A stretch of 33,706 bases of DNA from Streptomyces silvae (GTDB lineage: Bacteria > Actinomycetota > Actinomycetes > Streptomycetales > Streptomycetaceae): contig NZ_JAERUC010000122.1 in NCBI RefSeq assembly GCF_016745505.1, positions 1 to 33,706 on the forward strand, in the 5' to 3' direction. The notes beneath the pieces were generated by a model. That model saw only the letters and a list, made by a program, of their open reading frames with translations. It made no database searches and was not told where the DNA came from. The position numbers were made by a program, and so were the translations under genes. This document shows positions 7,045-15,749 of this stretch, in pieces. Every line of letters starts with the position of its first letter. Within the stretch, counting starts at the first letter, position 1.

Positions 7045-9381
7045 CTACGCCTTGGGCGTCGCCGCCACCGCCGCCTGCGGCCTGATCGGGAGGCGGTTGA
7101 CCGGGCGGCCCGTGGCGGCGCGGACCGCTGAGGCCACCGCTGCCGGGGACGTCACCACCGGGGCCGCCGAGGCCGGCTTGGCGCCGAAGGGGGCCACCAC
7201 GTCGCGTTCCTCGATCAGCTTGACGATGCGGATGTCCGGGGCGTCCAGCGACGTCGGGAGCGCGTACCCCGTGAGGTCAGGGTGGCGGATCAGGCCGCGG
7301 GCGGTGCGGAGGTTCTCCGTGAGGGCCGCGCCGATGCCCTGGGTGACGCCCGCCTCGATGCGGGTCGCCAGCTGGGACGGGTTCAGGATCCGGCCGACGT
7401 CCTGGGCGACGGCCATCTCGACCACCCGGACCGAGCCGAGCTCGATGTCGACGTCGACCACCGCGCGGACCGCGCAGAAGGCCAGGCCCACGAACGCGTC
7501 GCCCTGGCCCGACTCGTCGAGGGGTTCCGTGGGGTGCGGGCGGCACTGGGCGGTGGCCCAGAGTTCCTTGCCGTCCATCGCCTCCGTGACCGTCGTGGAC
7601 AGCACACCGTCGTACGAGGTGATCTTGCCGTCGGCGATCTGGAGGAGCTCCGTGGACATCCCGAACTTGTGGGCCAGGGGCTGGAGGAGCTGGGTGCGGA
7701 CCATCTTGGCGGCGCGTTCGATCGCGCCGCCCGAGACCCAGGTGTGCCGGCCGTGCGTCGCCGGGCCCGCGGGGGGCTGGTCGGTGTCCACCGCCGCCAC
7801 GTGGACCTCTTCGACGCCCAGGGTCTCCTGGACGATCTGGCGTGCGAGCGTGGTGAATCCCTGGCCGGTCTCGACGGCCGCGCAGATGACGGTGGCGACG
7901 CCGTCGTGGACCCGGACCGTGGCCGTGGAGACCTCGTCGGTGCCCTCGGCGCCGAGCATGTGGACCATGCCGAGGGCGTAGCCGACACCTCTGCGTACGG
8001 CTCCGGGTTCGCCGGCGCCCTCCGGGCCCCCGGGGAGCAGCCAGTCGTCCTCCGGGGAGTCCTTGGGGAGCGCGGGCAGCGGGAAGTCGCGCAGCTCGCC
8101 GAGGAGTTCGGCGACGGGCGCGGGGCAGGTCACGGTCTGGCTGGTGGGCAGTATGTCGCCCGTGGACAGGGCGTTGCGCAGGCGGAGTTCGACCGGGTCG
8201 ATGCCCAGCTTCGCCGCCAGCTTGTCCATCTGGCCCTCGTACGCGGCGCAGACCTGCATCGCGCCCTCGCCGCGCACATGCCCGGACGGCGGGTTGTTCG
8301 TACGGACCGCCCAGCCCTCGATGAAGGCGTGCGGGACGACGTACGGGCCGCACGCGAAGGCCACGGCGGCGGCCAGGGACTCGGACGAGGAGTCGGCGTA
8401 CGCGCCCGCGTCGAGCAGGATCTGCGCCTCGACCTTGACCAGCCTGCCCTCGGTGTCCGCGTGGTGGCGGTAGCGCAGCAGGGTGGGGTGGCGGTGGGCG
8501 TGCCCGAGGAAGGACTCCTCGCGCGTGGCGGCCAGCTTGACCGGGCAGCCGGTGCGCAGGGCGAGCAGGCCCAGCGGGATCTGGAAGCCCGGGTCCTCCC
8601 GGTCGCCGGTCGCTCCGGGGACACCGGTCACGACGACCTTGACCCGCTCGGGGTCCAGGCCGAAGCAGGCCGCGGCCAGATCGCGGTCGGTGTGCGGGTC
8701 GGTGGACGCCGTGTAGAGCTCGACGCCCCCGTCTGGCCGGGGCACGGCGAGGCCGGCCTCCGCGCCGATCGGGGCGGGGTCCTGCCGGCCGATGCGGTAC
8801 AGGCCCTCGACGATGACCTCGCCGACGGTGTCCGCGTCGCCGTAGCGCAGCGGGATGTGGCGGATGAGGTTGCCGTCGGGGTGCAGCGGTTCGGCTGCGA
8901 AAGCCTTCTCGGGGTCGGTGACCGGTTCGAGGACCTCGTACTCGACGGCGATCGCCGCGGCGGCCAGCCGGGCGGTGTCGGGGTGGTCCGCCGCGACGGC
9001 GGCGATGGCCTCCCCGTGGTGGCGTACGAGCTCGGAGGCGAACACGGGGCGGTCGACCACCCGGCGGCCGTACGAGCCGTCCCCGGGAATGTCCTCGTGC
9101 GTGACGACGGCACGCACCCCGGGCATCCCCGCGGCGGCCGTCGTGTCGATCGACAGGATGCGCGCGTGCGGGTGCGGGGAACGCAGCACCGCGGCCCACA
9201 GGAGCCCCTCGGCCCACAGGTCGGCCGCGTACGGGAAGGTGCCCTCCGTCTTGGCGCGGGCGTCGGCGGGCGGCAGGGAGGTGCCCAGGCCGAGCGCGGG
9301 CGGCTCCTGGTCCGGGGCGGGACCCTCGGGCGGCGGCGTCGTGCGCGTGGTGCTGGTCGCGGTGGCTGCGTCGCTGGTCAC
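7045..9381 (-). CDS. Xanthine dehydrogenase-family molybdopterin subunit, degenerate active site
   Basis: A 778-residue molybdenum-cofactor subunit of the xanthine dehydrogenase/aldehyde oxidase family. A basic-looking, Pro/Thr-rich start (1-35) precedes the first domain (TEGTFPYAADL..., GVRAVVTHEDIPG, VRHHGEAIAAVAAD). The molybdopterin domain follows, with ETGQGFTTLARQ, DVGRILNPSQL and GVTQGIGAAL retained. Several signature elements are changed. The GGGFG loop is replaced around residues 256-266 (PGATGDREDPGF), the RGFG motif reads RGEG (370-373), and the GEPP motif carrying the catalytic Glu reads ASAAP, with Ala at position 739. It is the last gene of the three-subunit operon, 79 nt after the iron-sulfur gene. 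Substrate and catalysis are uncertain; the changes could mean a different chemistry, an inactive subunit or a divergent subfamily. Confidence 0.9.
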   Translation of the reverse strand: MTSDAATATSTTRTTPPPEGPAPDQEPPALGLGTSLPPADARAKTEGTFPYAADLWAEGLLWAAVLRSPHPHARILSIDTTAAAGMPGVRAVVTHEDIPGDGSYGRRVVDRPVFASELVRHHGEAIAAVAADHPDTARLAAAAIAVEYEVLEPVTDPEKAFAAEPLHPDGNLIRHIPLRYGDADTVGEVIVEGLYRIGRQDPAPIGAEAGLAVPRPDGGVELYTASTDPHTDRDLAAACFGLDPERVKVVVTGVPGATGDREDPGFQIPLGLLALRTGCPVKLAATREESFLGHAHRHPTLLRYRHHADTEGRLVKVEAQILLDAGAYADSSSESLAAAVAFACGPYVVPHAFIEGWAVRTNNPPSGHVRGEGAMQVCAAYEGQMDKLAAKLGIDPVELRLRNALSTGDILPTSQTVTCPAPVAELLGELRDFPLPALPKDSPEDDWLLPGGPEGAGEPGAVRRGVGYALGMVHMLGAEGTDEVSTATVRVHDGVATVICAAVETGQGFTTLARQIVQETLGVEEVHVAAVDTDQPPAGPATHGRHTWVSGGAIERAAKMVRTQLLQPLAHKFGMSTELLQIADGKITSYDGVLSTTVTEAMDGKELWATAQCRPHPTEPLDESGQGDAFVGLAFCAVRAVVDVDIELGSVRVVEMAVAQDVGRILNPSQLATRIEAGVTQGIGAALTENLRTARGLIRHPDLTGYALPTSLDAPDIRIVKLIEERDVVAPFGAKPASAAPVVTSPAAVASAVRAATGRPVNRLPIRPQAAVAATPKA

Positions 9382-9460
9382 GCCGCCTCCTTGTCGTTCG
9401 CTCCGCTGTGGTGGCGGCTGGTGGTGGGGGTGACCGGTGGTGCGGGGGACGGCGCGGTGT

Positions 9461-11116
9461 TCACCGGACGTCTCCCTCGTGCTCGTGTGCCTGGACGCTG
9501 CCCGCGCCGGGGGCCGCCTGGTGCGGGATGCGCGGTCCGTCCTCGTCCGGGGCGGTCACCGCTTCCTCCGCGGTCGCCTCCCGGCCCTCGACGACCTCGC
9601 GTACGGCGTCGAGGACACCCCGGTAACCGGAACACCGGCAGAGGTTGCCGCACAGCGCCTGGCGGGTCTCCAGCTCGCTGGGGGCGTGGTTGCCCTCCAG
9701 GAGGTCGTGGACGGTCATGGCCATCCCGGGGATGCAGAAGCCGCACTGGACGGCGCCGCACTCGGCCAGGGCCCGCTGGACGTCGGAAGGTTCGCCGTCC
9801 ACCGCGAGCCCCTCGACCGTACGGACCTCGCTGCCGGTCGTCGTGGCGGCGGGCACCAGGCAGGAGGCCACGAGCCGGCCGTCGACCTGGACGTTGCAGG
9901 CGCCGCACTCGCCCTGCGAGCAGCCGTCCTTGGCGCCGGCGAGGCCGAGGCGCTCCCGGAGCACGTACAGCAGCGACTCGCCGATCCAGGCGTCGCTGAC
10001 GGGCCGGTCCACGCCGTTCACATGGAGGACGTACGACGCCGACGGGTGCTCGCTGGGGGCGGCGGGGGTGAGGGGGCCGGCAGGCTCCTCGGTGGGCACG
10101 AGGCCGTGTTCGGCGGCCGGTTCGGGGCCGGAGCCGGGGGTCGGTTCAGTGCCCGGGGCCGGTTCGGGGCCGGCCTCCTGTGCCTCTGGTGTCCCAGGTG
10201 CTTCGGCCGACGGCTCCGTGGACTCCGGCGCGGAGTCCGGCGCGGCGGACACCAGGGGCTCACCGGCCGCTTCCGGCGCACCGGCGGGCGCTGCCTGCTC
10301 CACAGGAAACTCGGCGTGCTCCGCGGCGAACTCGGGAGCCTCAGCCCTCTCGGCGGCCTCAGCAGGGGCCTGGGGGGCCTCCCCGGCGGCCTCTGCGGGC
10401 TCAGGAGCCTCCGGGGCTCCCACAGGTCCAGGTGCGGGCTCGGCGGGCGCGTGCGGGGCTTCCTCCGCGGCCGGTGCGGGCTCGGGTGCCGGCGGCTGCG
10501 TCGCCCACGGCGCGGGGGCGCCACCGGGCAGGGTGGCCGGGGCCCCGTCCGTGTACCACTGGGACGCCAGCGCCGACGACGCGAACTCGCCTGACTCGTC
10601 CGGGAGATCGCCGTTCGCCACCGGGATCGTCCACTCGCCGGTGTGCCCGGCGGGCTCGGGAGCCGGTTCGGGCTCGGGCTCGGCGGGGACCGCCTCGGCG
10701 AAGTTCCACTGGGCCGTCGTGGACGACGTCTGCCCGTACTGCGAGGTGTCCGGGTACGGCTGCTGGTACGGATCCTGCTGCTGGTTCGGGTCGGGCCAGT
10801 GCACCGCCTCCGGTGCGGGCTCCGTGCCCGTGGAGTGGGCGGCCCGCTCCTGCTGGCTCTGCGTCTGCACGACCCAGCTGCCCGTCGCCGACGGGTCGAG
10901 TCCCGCGGCCGGCGTCAGCGGCAGGATCATCGGCGGCACGTAGCTGTGGCCGGGCGCGGCCAGCGGGTCGTTCGCGAGGTCGGCGAGGTCCTCCGGGGGC
11001 AGGTGGACGAAGGCGGTCGCCTCGGCGTCGTACTCACCGCCCTGCGGGGTCGGCTGCCAGCCGGCGTACGGGTCGGGCTGCCCGTGCTGCTGCTCGGGGT
11101 TCTCCTCATTGCTCAC
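9461..11116 (-). CDS. 2x[2Fe-2S] subunit of XDH-family enzyme with ~360-residue Pro/Ala/Glu-rich N-terminal extension
   Basis: A 551-residue protein. Residues ~361-551 are a complete iron-sulfur subunit as in CoxS/XdhC-type proteins. A plant-type cluster has C399, C404, C407 and C419 (CSQGECGAC). A second helical domain has C458, C461, C493 and C495 (CGFC, CRCSGY). Free-standing homologues are typically 150-200 residues. The first ~360 residues are unusual: Gln/Asn/Pro-rich at first, then long runs of PAEP, APEA and EPAP type, predicted disordered and acidic, with no signal peptide or TM segment. The GTG start at 11116 overlaps the stop of the FAD-subunit gene (GTGA), indicating translational coupling. 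It carries electrons from the Mo site to FAD. The role of the extension is unknown. Confidence 0.9.
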   Translation of the reverse strand: MSNEENPEQQHGQPDPYAGWQPTPQGGEYDAEATAFVHLPPEDLADLANDPLAAPGHSYVPPMILPLTPAAGLDPSATGSWVVQTQSQQERAAHSTGTEPAPEAVHWPDPNQQQDPYQQPYPDTSQYGQTSSTTAQWNFAEAVPAEPEPEPAPEPAGHTGEWTIPVANGDLPDESGEFASSALASQWYTDGAPATLPGGAPAPWATQPPAPEPAPAAEEAPHAPAEPAPGPVGAPEAPEPAEAAGEAPQAPAEAAERAEAPEFAAEHAEFPVEQAAPAGAPEAAGEPLVSAAPDSAPESTEPSAEAPGTPEAQEAGPEPAPGTEPTPGSGPEPAAEHGLVPTEEPAGPLTPAAPSEHPSASYVLHVNGVDRPVSDAWIGESLLYVLRERLGLAGAKDGCSQGECGACNVQVDGRLVASCLVPAATTTGSEVRTVEGLAVDGEPSDVQRALAECGAVQCGFCIPGMAMTVHDLLEGNHAPSELETRQALCGNLCRCSGYRGVLDAVREVVEGREATAEEAVTAPDEDGPRIPHQAAPGAGSVQAHEHEGDVR

Positions 11117-12009
11117 GACAGTGCCCTCCCCAGTGCGCGTCGGGCGAGCGCGGCGACCGTGCGCCGCAGGTGCAGGACGGCGGGCGACAGCGGAGGTGCC
11201 TCTCCCCCGTCGTCCGGTGGTGCCTGGTCCGGGATGCAGGCCGCCGCGACGTACTCGCCGAAGGCGGCCAGCGCGTCGGGGGCCAGGCCGCGTTCGCCGT
11301 CCCAGTCGATCAGGGAGGCGATCCAGCGTTCGGCCTCCAGGGGCCGCAGCGGCATCGGGGCGATCGCGCCGACCGCGCAGCGCACCCCGCGCCGCGCCGG
11401 GTCCAGGACGATCGCGACGGACGCGGTGGCGCGGCCAGGACCGGTGCGGCCGGTCGCCTTGAGGAAGACCTGGGGCGCGTGCAGCAGGGGCACCCGGACG
11501 AAGCCGATCAGCTCGGCGGGTTCGAGCATCTCGCGGCCCGCGAGCAGGTGCGACACGGGGATCTCACGGCGGGCGCCCCCGGGGCCCGCGATGACCAGCT
11601 CGGCCTCCAGGGCGGCCAGCACCGGCAGGGCGTCGCCGGTCGGGGCGGCGGAGGCGATGTTCCCGCCGAGCGTCCCGGCGTTACGGATCTGGGGCGGGCC
11701 CGCAGCGCGCGCGGAAGCGGCCAGTGCGGGGATGAGCGCGGCGAAGTCGGGCCGTCCCATGCGCGCGTGGGTGAGCCCGGCTCCGAGCAGCGCGTGGCCG
11801 TCCTGGTAATGCCAGCCGCGCAGCTCGCTGATCCGGCCGAGACCGACCAGTCCCGAGGGCCGCAGGAGCCCCTTGTTGACGGCCGCCATGAGGTCCGTGC
11901 CCCCGGCGACGGGAACGGCTGCGGGCATGGCGCCGAGAGCCGCCACGGCCTCGTCGAGCGAGGCCGGGAGCGTCACCGACTGCATCGCCTGCGGTGCGTG
12001 CGTGGTCAA
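11113..12009 (-). CDS. FAD-binding subunit of XDH-family enzyme
   Basis: A 298-residue protein of the CO dehydrogenase flavoprotein (CoxM/XdhB) family. FAD-binding motifs are PVAGGTDLMAAVNKG near the N-terminus and IRNAGTLGGNIASAAPTGDA in the middle, followed by the C-terminal domain (VFLKATGRTGPGRATASVAI). It passes electrons from the iron-sulfur subunit to an acceptor such as NAD+ or oxygen. The frame is open to 12201, but the upstream part has no family similarity. TTG at 12009, giving MTTHAPQAMQSVTLPAS, is preceded by GGAAGGGG at suitable spacing and gives the normal family length. It is the first gene of the three-gene operon. The 249-nt gap upstream of it should hold the promoter, but I could not pick one convincingly. 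Confidence 0.88.
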   Translation of the reverse strand: MTTHAPQAMQSVTLPASLDEAVAALGAMPAAVPVAGGTDLMAAVNKGLLRPSGLVGLGRISELRGWHYQDGHALLGAGLTHARMGRPDFAALIPALAASARAAGPPQIRNAGTLGGNIASAAPTGDALPVLAALEAELVIAGPGGARREIPVSHLLAGREMLEPAELIGFVRVPLLHAPQVFLKATGRTGPGRATASVAIVLDPARRGVRCAVGAIAPMPLRPLEAERWIASLIDWDGERGLAPDALAAFGEYVAAACIPDQAPPDDGGEAPPLSPAVLHLRRTVAALARRALGRALS

Positions 12010-12258
12010 CCCAGCTGCCCCTTCCCGGTGTCCCGGCAGTCCCGCCTGTCCGCCGTACGGTACGTGCTCACGGCCGGGACGTGGCAACTCTGGCACATCT
12101 TCCGGGCTGTCCGACGCGAGGGTCCGCGAAGGGTGTTTCCGTCCCCGACCAGGGGAAAAGTCACCTTTGGCAGTCCTTCTGCCCTGCGCACGAATTGACA
12201 CTCTTCAGCTGGTTCGTACGACTTATTCGGTCCCCCTGGCCGACGGACGGGGTGGGGA

Positions 12259-13923
12259 TCACACGACCGGGGGCAGTCCCTCGATCGGGCGACCCAGGAC
12301 GCCGGGCCGGCGTTGCCACGGCAGCGGGCCCGTCGGCGGCCGGTAGCGGACACCCAGGGCGTCGAGCCGGGCGTAGTGGGTGTTCATCCGGCGTTCGAAA
12401 TCGGCGAAGTCCCGCTCGCCCGGCACCGGGAGCCGTGACCAGGCGACCTCCGCGAAGGCGGCGAGCCTCGGGAAGACCTGGTAGTCGACGCGGTCCCGGT
12501 TCTGCATGACCTCGGTCCAGACGTTGGCCTGGGCGCCCATGATGTGCCCGGCGGCCTCCTCGGAGAGGCCCGGAGGCACCGGTTCGAAGCGGTAGACGTC
12601 CTCCAGGGTGCGGACGAAGCCGATGGGCATCGGCTCGTCGGGACCGCCGTGCTGACGGTGGTCCAGGTACACCTGCTGCTCGGGGCACATCACGACGTCG
12701 TGCCCCGCCTCGGCCGCCGCGATCCCGCCCGCGTAGCCCCGCCACGACGTCACGGCCGCGCCCTCGGCGAGACCGCCCTCCAGGATCTCGTCCCAGCCGA
12801 TGAGGCGCCGCCCCCTGGCGGTGAGCCAGCCGTCGAAGTGGCGGATGAACCAGGACTGGAGTTCGTCCTCGTCGGCCAGACCCGCTTCGGCCATGCGGGC
12901 CTGCGCCGCCGGTGACGCCTTCCACTGGTCCTTGGGGCATTCGTCGCCGCCGATGTGGATGAACGGCGAGGTCTCGGCGGGGAACAGGTCGAGCAGTTCT
13001 TCGAGGACGCCTTCGAAGAAGCGCAGGGTGTTGTCAGTGGGGGCGAGTACGTTCGGATTGACCCCCCAGGTGTCCCACACGGAAAGCGCGGAGGTATCGA
13101 TGACGTCGGTGTTGCCCAGTTCCGGATACGCGCTGATGGCTGCCTGCGAGTGGCCCGGGATGTCGATCTCGGGGACCACCCGGATATGCCGCTCGGCGGC
13201 GTAGGCGACGATTTCGCGGATGTCGTCCTGCGTGTAGAAACCGCCGTGCGGGGTCTCGTCCCACAGTTCGGAGGCACGGTGGCCGTATTTGGTGCGTGCG
13301 CGCCAGGCGCCCACTTCCGTGAGCCGGGGGTGGCGTTTGATCTCGACGCGCCAGCCCTGGTCGTCGGTGAGGTGGAAGTGGAAGACGTTCAGTTTGTGGG
13401 CGGTCAGCAGATCGAGCATGCGCAGCACGCCGTCCTTGGGCATGAAATGCCGCGCCACGTCGAGCATCAGACCACGCCAGCCGAAGCGCGGTCCGTCCTC
13501 GATCTCGGTGAACCCGATCTCCGTGGAGGTGGTGCCTCCCCGCGTGCCCGACGAGCGGACGGGCGCCCGGCGGAACGCCTGGGGGCCGAGGAGCTGCCGC
13601 AGGGTCTGCGCTCCCCAGAACACTCCGGCCGGGCCGCCCCCGGTGATCCGTACGCCCTCGGCGGGCGCCACGGTCAGCCGGTAGCCCTCGGGCTCCAGCG
13701 AGGGATCGACGCGCAGCTCAACGGTGTTCGCGGACCCGTCCACCGGCGTTCCGAGGGCGAGCGGCACACCGAAGGCGGCGCCGAGCGTGGTGCGCAGCCA
13801 GCGTTCCGTGCTCCCGGTGCCGGGGCCCGCCGTGAGGGTCGTGGCCCCGTCGAGGACGAATCCGCCCCGGGATCCGCCCCCGCCGTCGCCGGTGCGTACA
13901 GGTGCCGGGATCAGGTGGTCCAT
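12259..13923 (-). CDS. GH20 beta-N-acetylhexosaminidase, predicted cytoplasmic
   Basis: A 554-residue family 20 glycoside hydrolase that removes terminal N-acetylhexosamine from chito-oligosaccharides by substrate-assisted catalysis. It has the N-terminal GH20b domain (residues ~25-140) and then the TIM barrel starting FGWRGLMLDVARHFMP. The catalytic pair is D327-E328 in HIGGDECPKDQW. Other family landmarks are FHFHLTDDQGWR, VPEIDIPGHSQAA and the late TEVMQNRDRVDYQVFPRL. There is no signal peptide or lipobox, so it should act inside the cell. It starts 7 nt after the second permease gene and ends the operon, so imported oligosaccharides are probably its substrate, giving GlcNAc. Confidence 0.93.
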   Translation of the reverse strand: MDHLIPAPVRTGDGGGGSRGGFVLDGATTLTAGPGTGSTERWLRTTLGAAFGVPLALGTPVDGSANTVELRVDPSLEPEGYRLTVAPAEGVRITGGGPAGVFWGAQTLRQLLGPQAFRRAPVRSSGTRGGTTSTEIGFTEIEDGPRFGWRGLMLDVARHFMPKDGVLRMLDLLTAHKLNVFHFHLTDDQGWRVEIKRHPRLTEVGAWRARTKYGHRASELWDETPHGGFYTQDDIREIVAYAAERHIRVVPEIDIPGHSQAAISAYPELGNTDVIDTSALSVWDTWGVNPNVLAPTDNTLRFFEGVLEELLDLFPAETSPFIHIGGDECPKDQWKASPAAQARMAEAGLADEDELQSWFIRHFDGWLTARGRRLIGWDEILEGGLAEGAAVTSWRGYAGGIAAAEAGHDVVMCPEQQVYLDHRQHGGPDEPMPIGFVRTLEDVYRFEPVPPGLSEEAAGHIMGAQANVWTEVMQNRDRVDYQVFPRLAAFAEVAWSRLPVPGERDFADFERRMNTHYARLDALGVRYRPPTGPLPWQRRPGVLGRPIEGLPPVV

Positions 13924-13930
13924 ACGTCGA

Positions 13931-14779
13931 TCAGTCCTTCACCGCGCCGCCGAGTCCGGAGACCAGACGCCGCTGTACGAGGACGAAGAAGACCAGGACG
14001 GGAATGGTCATCACGGTGGAGGCCGCCATGATCCCTCCCCAGTCGTTCTCGTCGGGTTTGAAGAAGACCAGCAGCGCCATGGGCAGCGTCGACTGGGAGG
14101 TGTCGCTGATGATGAACGATTTCGCGAACAGGAAGTCGTTCCAGGTCGAGATGAACGAGAAGACGCTGGTCGCCACGAGCCCGGGAAAGACGAGCGGGAA
14201 GAGGATCTGCCAGAGGAAGCGGGTGCGGCTCGCCCCGTCGATGTAGGCGGCCTCCTCCAGCGCCTCCGGGACGGCCTTGACGAATCCGCGCAGCATCCAG
14301 ATGGCGAACGGCAGCGAGAAGGCGAGGTGCGGCAGGATCAGTGATCCCAGCGTGTTCAGCTGGCCGAAGTCCCGCATCAGGAAGAACAGCGGGATGGTCA
14401 GCGCCTCGACCGGCACCATCTGCGCCACGAGGAACATGATGAGCAGGGTCGTGCGGAACCTGAAGCGGAATCGCGTCACGGCCGTGGCGGCGAGGAAGGC
14501 GATCAGCGCGGAGACGATGACGACCGTTCCCGCGACGATCAGGCTGTTGAGGAAGTAGCGGCCGAATTCCTGTTGTTCGAAAACCCGCCGGAACGAGTCG
14601 AGCGACGGGGCGAGGGTCCAGGGGCGGGCCTCGGTGGACTGGATCTCGCCCGCCGGCTTGAAGGCGGAGAGCACCATCCAGTACAGCGGGAAGGCGACCA
14701 CGACGGCGATGACGAGGGCCGCGGCCTCCGCCGCGAGCCTCCCGGGCCGGCGGACGCGCAGCAGCGTGCGTGCACTCAC
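13931..14779 (-). CDS. Sugar ABC transporter permease, MalG type
   Basis: A 282-residue inner-membrane permease with six predicted TM segments. The cytoplasmic EAA loop that docks the ATPase is EALEEAAYIDGASRTRFLWQ, with the expected Gly about ten residues later in the LVFPG region. Typical MalG/CUT1 features include the N-terminal FPLYWMVLSAFKP and the late STWNDFLFAKSFI. The GTG start at 14779 overlaps the stop of the upstream permease (GTGA) and has GGAGGA before it. A longer open frame reaching 15163 merely runs through the other permease gene. It works with the neighbouring permease and binding protein. No ATPase is encoded here; in Streptomyces the shared ATPase MsiK usually serves CUT1 systems. 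Confidence 0.92.
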   Translation of the reverse strand: MSARTLLRVRRPGRLAAEAAALVIAVVVAFPLYWMVLSAFKPAGEIQSTEARPWTLAPSLDSFRRVFEQQEFGRYFLNSLIVAGTVVIVSALIAFLAATAVTRFRFRFRTTLLIMFLVAQMVPVEALTIPLFFLMRDFGQLNTLGSLILPHLAFSLPFAIWMLRGFVKAVPEALEEAAYIDGASRTRFLWQILFPLVFPGLVATSVFSFISTWNDFLFAKSFIISDTSQSTLPMALLVFFKPDENDWGGIMAASTVMTIPVLVFFVLVQRRLVSGLGGAVKD

Positions 14780-15747
14780 AGTTCCTCCCCCTGGCGCCGC
14801 ACCAGGCGCAGATAGACCAGCGTGACGGCCAGCAGGATCACCAGCATCACGACGCCGATCGCGGACCCGAGGCTGTACTGCGAGGACGCGAACGCCTTCT
14901 GGTACGCGTACACGTTGAGCACCAGGTTCTGTCCGGCGATGCCGCCGCCGTTGGTCATGACGTAGATCTGGGTGAAGACCTTGAAGTCCCAGATGACCGA
15001 CTGGATGGTGACGACGATCAGGATCGGCCGGAGCATCGGTGCCATGACCGACCGCCAGATCCGCCACTGCGAGGCGCCGTCCAGCGAGGCCGCCTCCAGC
15101 ACCTCGGTGGGGATCGCCCGGATGCCGGCGTACACGGTGACCATCACGAACGGGAAGGAGCACCAGAGCACTTCGAGGAGCACCAGTGCGAAGGCGCTCC
15201 AGCGCCCGTACGTCCAGGAGAAGTCGCCGAGCCCCAGCACCTTGTTGACCGGGCCGAAGTCCGGGTCGAAGAGGAAGACCCAGACGGTCGAGCCGGTGAT
15301 GGCCGGTGTGGCCCAGGCCCCGAGCGCGGCCATCATGAGCGCGAGCCGGGGCAGGGCGCGGACGCGGGTCAGCAGGACGGCCAGGGCGCAGCCGACGAAC
15401 AGGGTGGCGAGCACGCAGGCCGCGGCGAAGACCACGGTCGCGAGGAGCACCTGCCAGAACTGGCTGTCGCGGAAGAGCGTGGCGTAGTTGCCGAAGCCCT
15501 GGAAGGTGGTCGGTTCGCCGCCGCTGACCTGGGCCTGGGTGTACTCCAGGAAGGAGATCAGGCCCAGTTGGTAGATCGGGTAGACGAGCAGCCCGCCGAG
15601 CAGGACGAGCGCCGGCAGCAGATAGAGCCAGGGGGTCCAGCCGGGGCGCCGCGCGGGTGAGGCCGGGCGGCGCCGGGGCGGGCGGGCCGGAGCCCCGCTC
15701 GCCCCGGGCACGGCGGGGACCTTGGCCGGTGCGGTGTTCGCGGTCAT
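14776..15747 (-). CDS. Sugar ABC transporter permease, MalF type
   Basis: A 323-residue permease. A cytoplasmic Pro/Ala/Arg-rich N-terminus (~1-35) is followed by about six TM segments, the first being WLYLLPALVLLGGLLVYPIY. The EAA loop is TEVLEAASLDGASQWRIWRS. It pairs with the MalG-type permease to form the channel of a CUT1 sugar importer. It starts 2 nt after the binding-protein stop and overlaps the next permease by 4 nt, so the three genes form one transcript. Similarity of layout to NgcF or DasB of chitobiose/GlcNAc transporters, plus the linked hexosaminidase, suggests an amino-sugar oligosaccharide substrate; this is inference. Confidence 0.92.
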   Translation of the reverse strand: MTANTAPAKVPAVPGASGAPARPPRRRPASPARRPGWTPWLYLLPALVLLGGLLVYPIYQLGLISFLEYTQAQVSGGEPTTFQGFGNYATLFRDSQFWQVLLATVVFAAACVLATLFVGCALAVLLTRVRALPRLALMMAALGAWATPAITGSTVWVFLFDPDFGPVNKVLGLGDFSWTYGRWSAFALVLLEVLWCSFPFVMVTVYAGIRAIPTEVLEAASLDGASQWRIWRSVMAPMLRPILIVVTIQSVIWDFKVFTQIYVMTNGGGIAGQNLVLNVYAYQKAFASSQYSLGSAIGVVMLVILLAVTLVYLRLVRRQGEEL

Positions 15748-15749
15748 CG

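Noticed and set aside
7282..9999. 905-codon plus-strand open frame across the XDH operon
   Set aside because: It crosses two clearly conserved opposite-strand genes and encodes Arg/Gly-rich noise with no family motif.
12010..12201. 64-codon upstream extension of the FAD-subunit gene
   Set aside because: It has no family similarity and no ribosome site; TTG at 12009 has a strong site and gives the normal length.
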